Positions 18,461-26,621 of a DNA stretch of 64,000 nucleotides are shown here, in pieces. The notes beneath the pieces were generated by a model. The model did no database searches and was not told the DNA's origin. It worked only from the letters and a program-made list of their open reading frames with translations. Location of the stretch: contig NZ_CP059572.1 in NCBI RefSeq assembly GCF_019175365.1, forward strand, positions 8,556,001-8,620,000. The letters run 5' to 3'. The position numbers and the translations under genes are program-made. Origin of the DNA: Actinomadura graeca. Lineage in GTDB: Bacteria; Actinomycetota; Actinomycetes; Streptosporangiales; Streptosporangiaceae. The stretch's first letter is position 1. Every line of letters starts with the position of its first letter.

Positions 18461-18682
18461 TCACCCGAACTTGACGACCATGAGGAGCACCATCGCCGAC
18501 CCCGCGACGAGGAGCGCGGTGTGCGTGCGCTCCTTCGCGGCCGTCTGCCGCAGGCTGCTCACCCTTTTGCGGCCGAGCCGCACGTCGAACACCGCACGTC
18601 GTGCCCGTTCCCAGTGGATGCCCGTGTAGATCGCGAGCCCGGCCAGCCCGAGCAGCAGTAACCCGGTTCCGTATCCGCTCAT
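18461..18682 (-). CDS. Small two-helix membrane protein
   Basis: 73 aa, not recognised. Two hydrophobic helices (residues ~5-24, GLLLLGLAGLAIY, and ~54-71, ALLVAGSAMVLLMVV) flank a basic cytoplasmic loop. GGAGG 8 nt upstream supports the start. It is convergent with the coiled-coil gene, with only 9 bp between the stop codons. Confidence 0.6.
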   Translation of the reverse strand: MSGYGTGLLLLGLAGLAIYTGIHWERARRAVFDVRLGRKRVSSLRQTAAKERTHTALLVAGSAMVLLMVVKFG

Positions 18683-18842
18683 CTGTCCCGCCTCCGTGTT
18701 CGCGGAAGCTCACAGTGAACAGCGGACCGGCCCGGCCGGGCCGCGTCAAACGACACATTTCCAGAATCCATGCGGAACCGGACCACCACCGCGCGGTACC
18801 GATTCCCCGGTGAACGTGACCCCCTGGCACGTTCCCGCCGGA

Positions 18843-19535
18843 TCACCGCCCGAACGTCTCCGGATCGACCTCGATCCAGATCTGCTCCGCACGGCCGAGG
18901 AGCCGCCCGTCCGCCCCGTACAGCGCGGTGGCGGCGTGCATCTTGCGGTCCTCCCTGCTCCGCGCCAGCCCCATGACCACGCACCGCTCACCCGCCTGCG
19001 GCAGCCCGGTGACCTGCGCGGTCATGGTCCCGAGGACCGCGGGCCGGCCCGCCACGCCGAACGACCAGCCACCGGGGCAGTCCAGCGCCGCCCAGACCAC
19101 TTCGGGCTCCGGCACCTCCCGCGGCACCCAAGGCGAGGCCACGATCGCCTCCGCGACCGTCCCCGGCTCCAGCCGCAACCCGTCCCCGGTCTCCCGCTCG
19201 GGCCCGCACACGAAGCACCGCGGAAACGGATGCCTCTCCGCCGCCGCCCCGAACGCCGCCGCCGCCTCCTCCGCGACCTCGAACGGCACCGCCGCGACCG
19301 GCGGCACCACGATCGCCCCCGCCAGCGCCTCGGCGACCAGCACGTCACCGTCCCAGAGCCGCACCCCGTGGCCGCGCTCGTCCTCGACCGTGACCGTCAG
19401 CTCCACCTCCAGCGGCGGAGGCCGCCGCAGCGTCACCGTCACCGTGTCGGACGCCGCACGCCCGGCCAGCAACCCCGCGACGTACCCGCCGTTGCCCGAC
19501 CCGTCCGGCCCATGGAACCGCTTCTCAATGATCAC
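18843..19535 (-). CDS. Thioesterase-like (hotdog-fold) protein
   Basis: 230 aa. The N-terminal half fits a hotdog domain (NGGYVAGLLAGRA, VTLRRPPPLEVELTV), and the second half repeats the pattern (CPGGWSFG, VLGTMTAQVTGLPQAGERCVVMGLA). A single Cys-rich spot, CFVCGPERETGDGLRL, lies at the join near residue 108. Acyl-CoA thioesterase activity is inferred from fold only. The GTG at 19535 is chosen because GGGGGAA lies 6 nt upstream and an AT-rich promoter-like TATAGGAT is close behind. Confidence 0.65.
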   Translation of the reverse strand: MIIEKRFHGPDGSGNGGYVAGLLAGRAASDTVTVTLRRPPPLEVELTVTVEDERGHGVRLWDGDVLVAEALAGAIVVPPVAAVPFEVAEEAAAAFGAAAERHPFPRCFVCGPERETGDGLRLEPGTVAEAIVASPWVPREVPEPEVVWAALDCPGGWSFGVAGRPAVLGTMTAQVTGLPQAGERCVVMGLARSREDRKMHAATALYGADGRLLGRAEQIWIEVDPETFGR

Positions 19536-19844
19536 TCTGCGTTCCCCCGTGCTCAAACCGCCCGAAAACCGGACCGATCCTATATTTATTGGGGAGGCGA
19601 GCCCCCATATCCCCCGGCTGCGCGGCACGGGTCTCCTCCACTGCGCTCGCTGCACTCGCTGCGTTGCGGGGACGCGGCGCGCCGGGGATACCCGCTCCGC
19701 TCGCTTGCGCTCGCTCCGCGTGCCTCCCCGAAACCGGTGGCCGGGCTTCGAACCGGTGGTTGAGGCTCAACCTGCCGGGGTCGGGGTTTCGAGGCACGTT
19801 TGCCTGGGGCGACCGCCAGACCCCCGGTGCGCTTCTTTGACCCT
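19536..19844. other. Intergenic stretch without a gene
   Basis: 309 bp between two minus-strand genes. The left end (19570-19600) has an AT-rich patch with TATAGGAT on the minus strand, the probable thioesterase promoter. The middle (19620-19710) is built of repeated GCTCGCTGC-like words (CTGCGCTCGCTGCACTCGCTGCG, split here as words of 9-10 bases) and reads as a decayed inverted-repeat element. No coding signal seen. Confidence 0.4.
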
Positions 19845-20360
19845 CTATACGGCGCGGGAAGGTTGGGGACGGCCTGGGCGGGTGGTGAAGAAGACGGAGA
19901 GGGAGCCCTTGAGGCGGGCGCGGACGGTCTCCTCGTCCACGGGGCCGTCGTCGGGGACGGGGGTGAGGTCCAGCGCGCGGGCGATCAGCAGGTCGACGTT
20001 GCGGTCGGCGACCAGGACCGAGCAGGTGTCGCAGGCGTACCAGGGGTAGAGCATGTTGAGGACGGCGACGGCGGTGTCGTCGTCGGACAGGTGCGTCGTG
20101 TCGAGCTCGACCTCGAACATGTCGGTGTCCTCGGGGTCGAGCGTCGGGTAGTAGAGCCAGCTCGGGCCCGCCGAGGCGCAGAAGTCGCACGCCTGGTCCT
20201 GGGCGGCGGGCGCGCCGACCGCGAGCTCCAGCTCGTGGTCCCATGGCTCCACCCGCCGGTTGTGGCGGTAGCCCACGCCGTCCAGCGAACCCTCACGGTT
20301 GTGCGTGACGTCGTGCACCTCGCCGCCGCAGCGGGCGCACATGAAGCCGATGTCCTCCAT
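19845..20360 (-). CDS. Hypothetical zinc-ribbon-like protein
   Basis: 171 aa, not recognised. Three CxxC pairs: CARC near 8, CDFC near 58, and CDTC near 110, suggesting one or two structural zinc sites. The rest is acidic, with a conserved-looking WYACDTCSVLVADRNVDLL. GGGGAGGGAC just before the ATG is a strong ribosome-binding site. It lies divergent from the ABC ATPase gene, 124 bp away. Confidence 0.65.
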   Translation of the reverse strand: MEDIGFMCARCGGEVHDVTHNREGSLDGVGYRHNRRVEPWDHELELAVGAPAAQDQACDFCASAGPSWLYYPTLDPEDTDMFEVELDTTHLSDDDTAVAVLNMLYPWYACDTCSVLVADRNVDLLIARALDLTPVPDDGPVDEETVRARLKGSLSVFFTTRPGRPQPSRAV

Positions 20361-20484
20361 GTCCCTCCCCTGATCGCTGAGGCACCGGAACTCACATTAT
20401 CCGGCCGGGGCGCTCCGTCGTACCGGGTGCCGCGAACCTTCGGGTACCTTGAAGATCTTTCTTCGATCCCTGGTGGGAGGTCCC

Positions 20485-21285
20485 GTGTCTCGCTACGGCG
20501 CGTCCGTCGTGCTCAACGCCGACAAGATCGATCTGGTCCGTGAGCGGCGCCTCCTCCTCGACGCGGTGACGATGACCGTGCTCCGCGGCGAGCACTGGGC
20601 GCTGATCGGCCCGAACGGCGCGGGGAAGAGCACGCTGCTGGGCATCCTCGGGGCCTACACGCATCCGACGCGCGGCATGGCGGAGATCCTCGGGCGCCGC
20701 CTCGGCAGGGTGGACGTGCAGGAGCTGCGGAGGCTGATCGGCCAGGTGAACCCGCGGCATCCGCTGGAGTCGGCGCGGACGGTCCGGGAGATCGTGCTGA
20801 CCGGCGTGACGGGCACCATCGAGCTGGTCCCGCGCTGGACCCCCTCGGAGGACGAGCTTCGCCGCGCCGACGAGCTGATCGGGCTGATGGGCCTGACCCG
20901 CCGCACGGATGCGCGCTGGCCGAACCTGTCGCAGGGGGAGCGGGGCCGGGCCCTGATCGCCCGGGCGCTCATGCCCGACCCGCCGCTGCTGCTGCTCGAC
21001 GAACCCGCCACCGGCCTGGACGTCGCGGCGCGGGAGCGGCTGCTGGCCTCGATCGACCAGCTGCGGGCGGACCGTCCCGACCTGACGACGGTGCTGGTCA
21101 CCCACCACCTGGAGGAGCTGCCCACCAGCACCAGCCACGCGCTGCTGCTGCGGGACGGGCAGGTCCTCGCGTCGGGCCCGGCCGGGGAGGTCCTCACCAC
21201 CGAGCTGGTCAGCGCCTGCTTCGACCACCCCATCACGATCACCCGGAACAACGGACGCTGGGCCGCGACCGCCGGACCGGCCTGA
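20485..21285 (+). CDS. ABC transporter ATP-binding protein (ModF/YlmA type), orphan
   Basis: Single ABC ATPase of 266 aa. Walker A GPNGAGKST near 45, Q-loop IGQVNPRHP, signature LSQGE near 152, Walker B LLLLDEPATGLD near 171, and H-loop VTHHLEE near 208. There is no permease or binding protein next to it, as usual for the ModF/YlmA group, whose role is unsettled. GGGAGG four bases before the GTG at 20485 fixes the start; a TTG at 20449 is less likely. Confidence 0.85.
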   Translation: MSRYGASVVLNADKIDLVRERRLLLDAVTMTVLRGEHWALIGPNGAGKSTLLGILGAYTHPTRGMAEILGRRLGRVDVQELRRLIGQVNPRHPLESARTVREIVLTGVTGTIELVPRWTPSEDELRRADELIGLMGLTRRTDARWPNLSQGERGRALIARALMPDPPLLLLDEPATGLDVAARERLLASIDQLRADRPDLTTVLVTHHLEELPTSTSHALLLRDGQVLASGPAGEVLTTELVSACFDHPITITRNNGRWAATAGPA

Positions 21286-21330
21286 GCGACGGGGGTCCCC
21301 AGCCGTCACGCGAGCGCGCTACCAGCCCGG

Positions 21331-21444
21331 GTGAGGCAAAGCCGGAGGCGAGCCTCACGCGGTCTGATCGCGGAGCGATGTCGCGCTCGCCCAAGCACGG
21401 TCAAGGGGCGAGCCGCCAGGCGAGCCCCTTGGGCCGGGATTGAG
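21331..21444. repeat. Pair of hairpins with a shared loop; copy 1 of a dispersed element
   Basis: Hairpin 1: GTGAGGC (21331-21337) / GCCTCAC (21352-21358). Hairpin 2: CAAGGGGC (21402-21409) / GCCCCTTG (21424-21431). Both loops are 14 nt and alike (AAAGCCGGAGGCGA, GAGCCGCCAGGCGA). The part from 21366 matches 53117-53197 at about 80 percent. It lies between convergent genes and may also act as terminator. Confidence 0.6.
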
Positions 21445-22791
21445 TCAAACACAGCCCGCTTGGACTTTGTGGAGGGACAGGTGGGCCAAGACGGACTGGT
21501 TGGCCTCCCAGCCGTCGGGGAACTTGACGGGCACGCCGAGGTGGACGGGTTCCGTGGAGGGGTGGGCGTCGAGCAGCTCGGGGATGCCCGCGCGGGCCAC
21601 GACGACGCATGCGTGGCGGTGGCGTGATGTCAGGACGCACAGCCGTCCCGACTCCAGATGGAACGCGGTGGCGTCGCGGCGGCCGGAGAGCGGGTGAAGG
21701 ACGACCGTGACGTCGTACTCGCGGCCCTGGAGGCGGTTGGCGGTGTCCACGGTGATGCCCTCGCCGTGCGGGCCGAGCGCCGCGCGGATCGCGGCGACCT
21801 GGTCGCGGTGGGCGGCGCCGATCGCGACGCGGTCCGCGCCGACGGGGTGGGAGCCGAGCTCCGAGTGGGCGACCGGGCCGCGCTGGAGCAGCCGGACGGC
21901 GAGCGCCGCGGTGGCCTGGACCGCTTCGGCGTCGGTGCGGAGCGTGTGGCGGGCGGGCAGCTCGTACAGCGCCCAGCCGCTCGCGGCTGCCTCCTCCAGC
22001 GCCAGGTCGTAGGTGGTGCCCATCCCTCGGGCGCCGTACTCCAGGCGCCGTTCGCCCTCCCGCGTCCCGGCGCGGAATCCGGTGAAGGGGTAGAAGGCGT
22101 CCGACACCACCGGCGCGGCGGAGGCGGGCAGCCGCCACGACACGGGCAGGCGGTGGACGGGCAGGTCCGGGTTGTGGGCCAGCAGGACGGACACGGCGCT
22201 GCGCATCGGGTCCCAGGACAGCCCGGCCCAGCGTTCCACCTCGACGGTGGAGAACGGGTCGAGCTGCCCGGGATCACCGACGAACAGCGCCCGCTCGAAC
22301 CGTCCGGCGATGCGCAGGAGCATGTCCGAGCGCATCTGGTACGCCTCGTCCACGATCGCCCACGGCCACGAGCCGGACGTGAGCGTCGCCCACTTCGCGG
22401 CGGTCGCGATGACGACCGTGTGCTCGGCGAGCTCGTCCGCCTTCTGCGCGACCCGGACCGCCGGGTGGCCGAGGACGCGGTCGGACGGGACGTACCCCGA
22501 GGCCGACAGGCGGCCGAGCGACACGTCCGGGTGCTTGCCCGCGATGCGCTCGATGAGGTCGTCGACCTGCTCGTTCGTCTGCGCGACGATCATCAGCCGC
22601 CGGCCGGCGGCGGCCAGGTGCGCGGCGGCGCGGACGACCAGCGTCGACTTGCCGGCGCCCGGCGGGGAGTCGACGACCACCCCGCGGTGCGCGCCGTCCA
22701 GGTCGGCGAGGACGGCGTCGACGACCCGCCCGGCCGCCTCGGACGGGCCGGTGTCCTCCCCCGTCGGCGCGACCAGGTGGCGTTCGGTCAT
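21445..22791 (-). CDS. SF1B (Dna2/Upf1-like) helicase, last gene of the nuclease-helicase operon
   Basis: 448-aa P-loop helicase. Motif I SPPGAGKST (42-50), II VDEAYQ (147-152), III GDPGQLDP (172-179), IV SWR (218-220), V TVDTANRLQGREYD (347-360), VI around LTSRHRH (387-393). The GDxxQLxP plus VDTxxxxQGxE combination is typical of the Dna2/Upf1 branch. It is short for that branch: the usual N-terminal stalk and 1B barrel are absent and may be supplied by the preceding gene product. The ATG at 22791 overlaps that gene's stop by 4 nt. A DNA repair, replication or defence role is inferred. Confidence 0.8.
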   Translation of the reverse strand: MTERHLVAPTGEDTGPSEAAGRVVDAVLADLDGAHRGVVVDSPPGAGKSTLVVRAAAHLAAAGRRLMIVAQTNEQVDDLIERIAGKHPDVSLGRLSASGYVPSDRVLGHPAVRVAQKADELAEHTVVIATAAKWATLTSGSWPWAIVDEAYQMRSDMLLRIAGRFERALFVGDPGQLDPFSTVEVERWAGLSWDPMRSAVSVLLAHNPDLPVHRLPVSWRLPASAAPVVSDAFYPFTGFRAGTREGERRLEYGARGMGTTYDLALEEAAASGWALYELPARHTLRTDAEAVQATAALAVRLLQRGPVAHSELGSHPVGADRVAIGAAHRDQVAAIRAALGPHGEGITVDTANRLQGREYDVTVVLHPLSGRRDATAFHLESGRLCVLTSRHRHACVVVARAGIPELLDAHPSTEPVHLGVPVKFPDGWEANQSVLAHLSLHKVQAGCV

Positions 22792-24260
22792 GACCAGTCC
22801 TCTTCGGCGTCCTCGTCGGTCGGCACGTACTCGGCGGGCGGCCCGCCGTGCGTCCACGGCGTGTCCTCGCGGTCGGGGAACTTCGCCGTGCCCCACGAGC
22901 CGTCCGTGAGGGAGGTGAAGCACACCCGCTCGCCCACGGCGGGGACGGTTCCGGGCTCGGCGGTGAGCTTGCGGCCCATCCCGCCGGTCAGCTCCACCAG
23001 CACCGTGCCGCCGCGCGCCTCCACGATCCTGCCTTTGAGCGCCGGCCGCGCGGCGCTGCACACGGCCGTCCCCGCGTCCAGCCTGACCGGGTCCTCGGTG
23101 CGGACCCGCAGGTGCGGGCGCAGCTTGGGCCGCCTGCCCGTCTCGTCCAGGCGGTCAGGCTCGCATTCGGCGACCACGCCGCCGAACGCCTGGCCGGACA
23201 GCCGGTACTCGGCCATGACCAGCGGGTCGTCGAAGGCCCGCTGGGCGTCGTAGGCGTCCTGGGCGCGTTCGAGGTCGTGCAGCCTGCGCGCCGCCCGGAC
23301 GGGCGGGTCGCGGCGCGCCTGGGGATACGCCTCACCGAACGTCTGGTGGTAGTAGGTGAAGGCGTCCCGGTCGCGTTCCCAGCGGCCCGCGACGCTCGCG
23401 GCCTCGGGCAGCGCCCGCAGCAGCCCGACGGCCCGCCACATCAGCTCCCAGGTCGGCGCGAGCTGGGAGCGGACGGCGGCGCGCAGCCGCTCCTCGGCGC
23501 GCGGGTCGCGGCCGGACCGGTCGTAGGCGGCGATGGCCGGGGCGAGGACCTCGTTGTCGAACGTCGGGTCGGTGGCTGGCCCGGCAGGCGGGCAGGTGAC
23601 CGGGTCCTCGGCGCGCGCGGCGGCGGCCGGGCCGTCCAGGCCGTCGGGCGGGTCGATCCAGCCCAGCAGCGCGGCGAGGTTGCCGTCCTCCACCGAGCTC
23701 TGCCCGGTCGCCCAGTGCAGCCGCAGCAGCTCCGTCATGGCGTGGAGCAGCGACGAGCCCGGGTGGTCGTGCCGGTCGGCGAACCACGTCAGCCACCGGC
23801 CGAGGACCGGTACCGCCGGGTCGACGGCGTAGGGCCCTTCCGTGCTGCGGAACCGTGTCGACCGCCCGAGCAGCCGCAGGAACCCGACGCCGCCCCGGTT
23901 CGGGACGAGCAGCTGCGGCGCGTCGCCGTACCGGATTCGCTCCTCGCCCTCCTTGCCCGGCGGCAGCTCCTCGACGGCGCCGCGGCTCGTCTCGATGTGG
24001 TTCAGGACGAGCTTGGCGAGCGAGGCGGCGAACGCGAACCGCAGGTCGCGGTTGCGCGGCTGCGGGACGATCAGGAGCGTCGGTTCCCGGGGCGTGTCAC
24101 CGAGCATGACGGCGAGCGGCGCCGCCGCCTCACCGGCCAGCTTCACCGGGACGAGGACGAGCGGCGTCTCCGGCACGTGGCAGTGCCGCACCGTCGCGAG
24201 CGGCTGCGCGATCCCGGTGGACATCGCCTGGACCTGCGCCAGGGCGGTCAGCGCGCTCAT
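22788..24260 (-). CDS. Operon partner with C-terminal beta-barrel-like module
   Basis: 490 aa, not recognised. The N-terminal ~200 residues are mixed alpha/beta (LVPVKLAGEAAAPLAVMLGD, split across a strand pair), the middle is helical (TWELMWRAVGLLRALPEA), and the last ~130 look like an OB/SH3-type barrel: LSGQAFGGVVAE, RPHLRVRTEDPV, ALKGRIVEARGGTVLVELT, PAVGERVCFTSL. Such a barrel sits inside the first RecA domain of Upf1/Dna2 helicases, so this may be the missing accessory part of the downstream helicase. It overlaps the helicase by 4 nt and starts 16 bp after the nuclease gene. Confidence 0.7.
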   Translation of the reverse strand: MSALTALAQVQAMSTGIAQPLATVRHCHVPETPLVLVPVKLAGEAAAPLAVMLGDTPREPTLLIVPQPRNRDLRFAFAASLAKLVLNHIETSRGAVEELPPGKEGEERIRYGDAPQLLVPNRGGVGFLRLLGRSTRFRSTEGPYAVDPAVPVLGRWLTWFADRHDHPGSSLLHAMTELLRLHWATGQSSVEDGNLAALLGWIDPPDGLDGPAAAARAEDPVTCPPAGPATDPTFDNEVLAPAIAAYDRSGRDPRAEERLRAAVRSQLAPTWELMWRAVGLLRALPEAASVAGRWERDRDAFTYYHQTFGEAYPQARRDPPVRAARRLHDLERAQDAYDAQRAFDDPLVMAEYRLSGQAFGGVVAECEPDRLDETGRRPKLRPHLRVRTEDPVRLDAGTAVCSAARPALKGRIVEARGGTVLVELTGGMGRKLTAEPGTVPAVGERVCFTSLTDGSWGTAKFPDREDTPWTHGGPPAEYVPTDEDAEEDWS

Positions 24261-24276
24261 AGGGCGGTGGCGGCGG

Positions 24277-25383
24277 TCACGCGGCGCCGCCCCGGGCGGC
24301 GGCCAGCGCCTCGTCGCGGAGCCGGGCCGCCGTGCGCAGCTGCGCGGCGGTCTCGGCCAGGTCGTCGGACGGGCTGAGCGAGCCGTCCGCGAGCGCCAGC
24401 GCGGTGCCGGCCGTGTCGATGCCGCCGAGGTCGTCGCGGACGCCGCGGCCGAGCGTCCCCGTCGCCCCGCACGCCCGCGCCTCGTCCCGGCAGAAGAACG
24501 CCATCTCGCAGCCCGCGATGCACTCGGGCGCGTACCGGGCCTCGACCGCGCGCACCGAGTCGGCGAGCGCGTCGCCCGGCTCGAAGCACAGGTCCTCCGG
24601 GAGCGCCTCCAGGATCGTGTCGACGCGGGTGAGCCGCGCGAGCTGCCGTTCGAGGACGGCGAGCTGCGGCCGGACGTCCAGCGGCGTCGCCGTGGGCCGG
24701 TTGGAGAAGTTCTCCGGGCAGACGAGGAACACCTCGTGCGACACCCGCCCAGGGTCGTGGCCCAGCTCCGCCGCCAGCCGCCGCAGCGCCAGCACGTACA
24801 CCGCGGACTGCCGGGCGGCGGCCGCTACCTGCTCCGGCTCGGCCTGCCCGTCCACGACGGCGAACGACTTGACCTCGATGACGTGCAGCCGGCCCTCGAC
24901 CTGGAACGCGATGACGTCCGGTTCCAGGTAGGCGAGCCGCCCGCCGATCTCCAGCCGCAGCAGCGGATGGTCGAACAGCGTGCCCTCGCCGGTCTCCAGC
25001 GCGCGGGCGAGGAGCCGCCGGGTGCGGGCGTGCCGCAGTTCCCGGCCCTCGTTGCCGGCGACGACCTCCAGGTCGTCGTAGGCGGCCTCCGCGACGGCCA
25101 GGCCGAGCCGGTCGCGCAGCAGCGTCAGCAGCTCGGCGCATCCGTCGGCCTTCACCTGCGCCTCGAACGCGTTCCCGCGGGTGATCGCGAACTGCGACTG
25201 GCCGAACGGCGCGGGGAACCCCAGGTGCCGGGCCACCGCGTCCTTGTCGACACCCGCCGCGTCCATCACCCCGCGGCGGGCGCAGCCGGGGTTGGCGGTC
25301 AGCGCCGCGATCGTGCGGGCGTCGTGGTTGCGCGGGGGAGCGCCGCCGCGCAGCCGGTCCAGGTCCGGCGCGGTCTCGGTCAT
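24277..25383 (-). CDS. RecB/Cas4/Dna2-type PD-(D/E)XK nuclease with Fe-S cysteines
   Basis: 368 aa. Nuclease core: motif I around GNAFE (70-74), the metal-binding Asp in LEPD (153-156), IEVK with E170 and K172, and the RecB-type QxxxY as Q192-Y196. One N-terminal Cys (C34) and a C-terminal cluster C288-x3-C292-x5-C298-x6-C305 bracket the core, the arrangement of Fe-S nucleases such as AddB, Cas4 and Dna2. A cut of ssDNA or flap ends is inferred. The ATG at 25383 overlaps the previous gene by 4 nt, and the barrel protein follows at 16 bp. No cas genes are nearby. Confidence 0.8.
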   Translation of the reverse strand: MTETAPDLDRLRGGAPPRNHDARTIAALTANPGCARRGVMDAAGVDKDAVARHLGFPAPFGQSQFAITRGNAFEAQVKADGCAELLTLLRDRLGLAVAEAAYDDLEVVAGNEGRELRHARTRRLLARALETGEGTLFDHPLLRLEIGGRLAYLEPDVIAFQVEGRLHVIEVKSFAVVDGQAEPEQVAAAARQSAVYVLALRRLAAELGHDPGRVSHEVFLVCPENFSNRPTATPLDVRPQLAVLERQLARLTRVDTILEALPEDLCFEPGDALADSVRAVEARYAPECIAGCEMAFFCRDEARACGATGTLGRGVRDDLGGIDTAGTALALADGSLSPSDDLAETAAQLRTAARLRDEALAAARGGAA

Positions 25384-26285
25384 CGGTCTCGTTCTCCAGG
25401 TGTGGCACGCCGCCTGCCCGGCGTGCCGGATGCGTGCAGGGCCCGCAGCCGGCTGCCGAACAGCCGCTCCGCGTCGTCGAGCCGGATCCGGGCCCGTCCG
25501 GCGGCCTCCTCGCGCCGCCGCCGGTCGGGATCCCGGTGCACTTCCAGCTCCGCCCGGGCGGCCTCCGCCAGATCGGCCGGGTCGACTGTACCGACCGTAC
25601 CGGTGGCCGTACCGGGAATGTTGGACGCGAACCGCCACAGCAGCCGCTGCACGTCCGGGGACGGCGTTCCCCGTCCGGCGTGCTCGGCGAGGCGGATCGC
25701 GGAGGTGAGGAAGTCGGTGCGCGGGCTCAGCGGCCCGACGATCCGGTTCTCCAGCGGCCAGGTGCTCACCGTCAGCAGGCCGCGGGCGGGCGCGAGGAGG
25801 TCGGCGGTCAGCGCCGCGCACAGGTAGAAGGGCCGCGCGTACGGCGCGGTGCGGAAGGAGCGCTCCTCGTCGCGGCGCAGGCTCGTCAGCCGGGCGCCCG
25901 CGATCTCGCCGGGGAAGAACGCCGCGTACACCGATCCGACCAGCTTCGGCGCGGACGGCGCACCGAGCAGCGTCAGCGCCTGGTGGACCTGCTCCCGGAC
26001 GGGCAGCAGCCCTCGTTCCGGCCGTTCCCCGCGCCCGTCCCGCCGCGCGCCCGTGCCCGCGCCGTCGGCATCGGAGCCGGAGTCGGGGTCGGCGGTTCCG
26101 GCGGGGGCCTCCGCGTCACCGAGCACGGCCTCGTCCCACTGCCGTTCGGCCAGGCGGAGGTCGGCGCGCAGTTCCCGGGCGCCCCGGCGGTCGCCGGTCG
26201 CCATCGCCCGGCGGACGGCGGCGCGCAGCTCGGCGATGCGCGCCTCCAGCGCGTCGGGGGTGGGGACGCCGGGGGACCGGGGCAT
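25380..26285 (-). CDS. First gene of the nuclease-helicase operon, winged-helix-like
   Basis: 301 aa, not recognised. A short coiled coil (residues 10-55, LEARIAELRAAVRRA), a disordered Gly/Asp-rich linker (65-100), then a globular region that reads like a winged helix: PVREQVHQALTLLGAPSAPK, VGSVYAAFF, LTSLRRDEERSF. A helical Arg-rich C-terminus follows. It could be the operon's own regulator or the DNA-recognition subunit. The ATG at 26285 follows three TTCCAG repeats, and its 3' end overlaps the nuclease gene by 4 nt. Confidence 0.7.
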   Translation of the reverse strand: MPRSPGVPTPDALEARIAELRAAVRRAMATGDRRGARELRADLRLAERQWDEAVLGDAEAPAGTADPDSGSDADGAGTGARRDGRGERPERGLLPVREQVHQALTLLGAPSAPKLVGSVYAAFFPGEIAGARLTSLRRDEERSFRTAPYARPFYLCAALTADLLAPARGLLTVSTWPLENRIVGPLSPRTDFLTSAIRLAEHAGRGTPSPDVQRLLWRFASNIPGTATGTVGTVDPADLAEAARAELEVHRDPDRRRREEAAGRARIRLDDAERLFGSRLRALHASGTPGRRRATPGERDR

Positions 26286-26305
26286 GCGCGTGACAGTACA
26301 GCAGC

Positions 26306-26331
26306 TTCCAGACAGTTCCAGCGTTTTCCAG
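26306..26331 (-). promoter_or_regulatory. Three direct repeats of TTCCAG with 10-bp period
   Basis: TTCCAG occurs at 26306, 26316 and 26326, exactly one helical turn apart (CTGGAA in the sense of the operon), 20-46 bp before the start codon. The spacing fits cooperative binding on one DNA face. Confidence 0.6.
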
Positions 26332-26353
26332 TTACCCGGCGAGGCATCCGGAA

Positions 26354-26606
26354 TCAGCGCGGCTTGCGCCACACCACGCAGTAGCGCCACAAAGCGTGCC
26401 GCCGGAACGAGGCGCCGGGCAGCAGCCGCAGTGACTCGGCGCGGACCTCGCCCCAGGTCATCCCGGGCGCCCGCGTCGGCGGCGAGGCTCATGACGACCA
26501 GGCCCCCGCCCGGCCGGACGTTGCGGAGCACGACGCCGTGGTAGTGCGTGTCGTGGTTCCAGTACTCGCCGCCCGTCCGCTCGTCGGCCGCCTGGTCCTT
26601 GGTCAT
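26354..26606 (-). pseudogene. Remnant of a class I SAM-dependent methyltransferase
   Basis: The first ~40 codons from the ATG at 26606 read as a methyltransferase N-terminus (GGEYWNHDTHYHGVVL). In a shifted frame the end reads MTWGEVRAESLRLLPGASF then LWRYCVVWRKPR and a stop at 26354, the usual C-terminus of the same family. The central ~150 codons, including the SAM-binding motifs, are gone and the two ends are out of frame. A relic left by an internal deletion is the simplest reading. Confidence 0.65.
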
Positions 26607-26621
26607 CGTCGCCTGGCGGGG

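Noticed and set aside
19735..19765. tRNA-like TTCGAACC segment
   Set aside because: The flanks do not form a T-stem, acceptor stem or anticodon arm on either strand.
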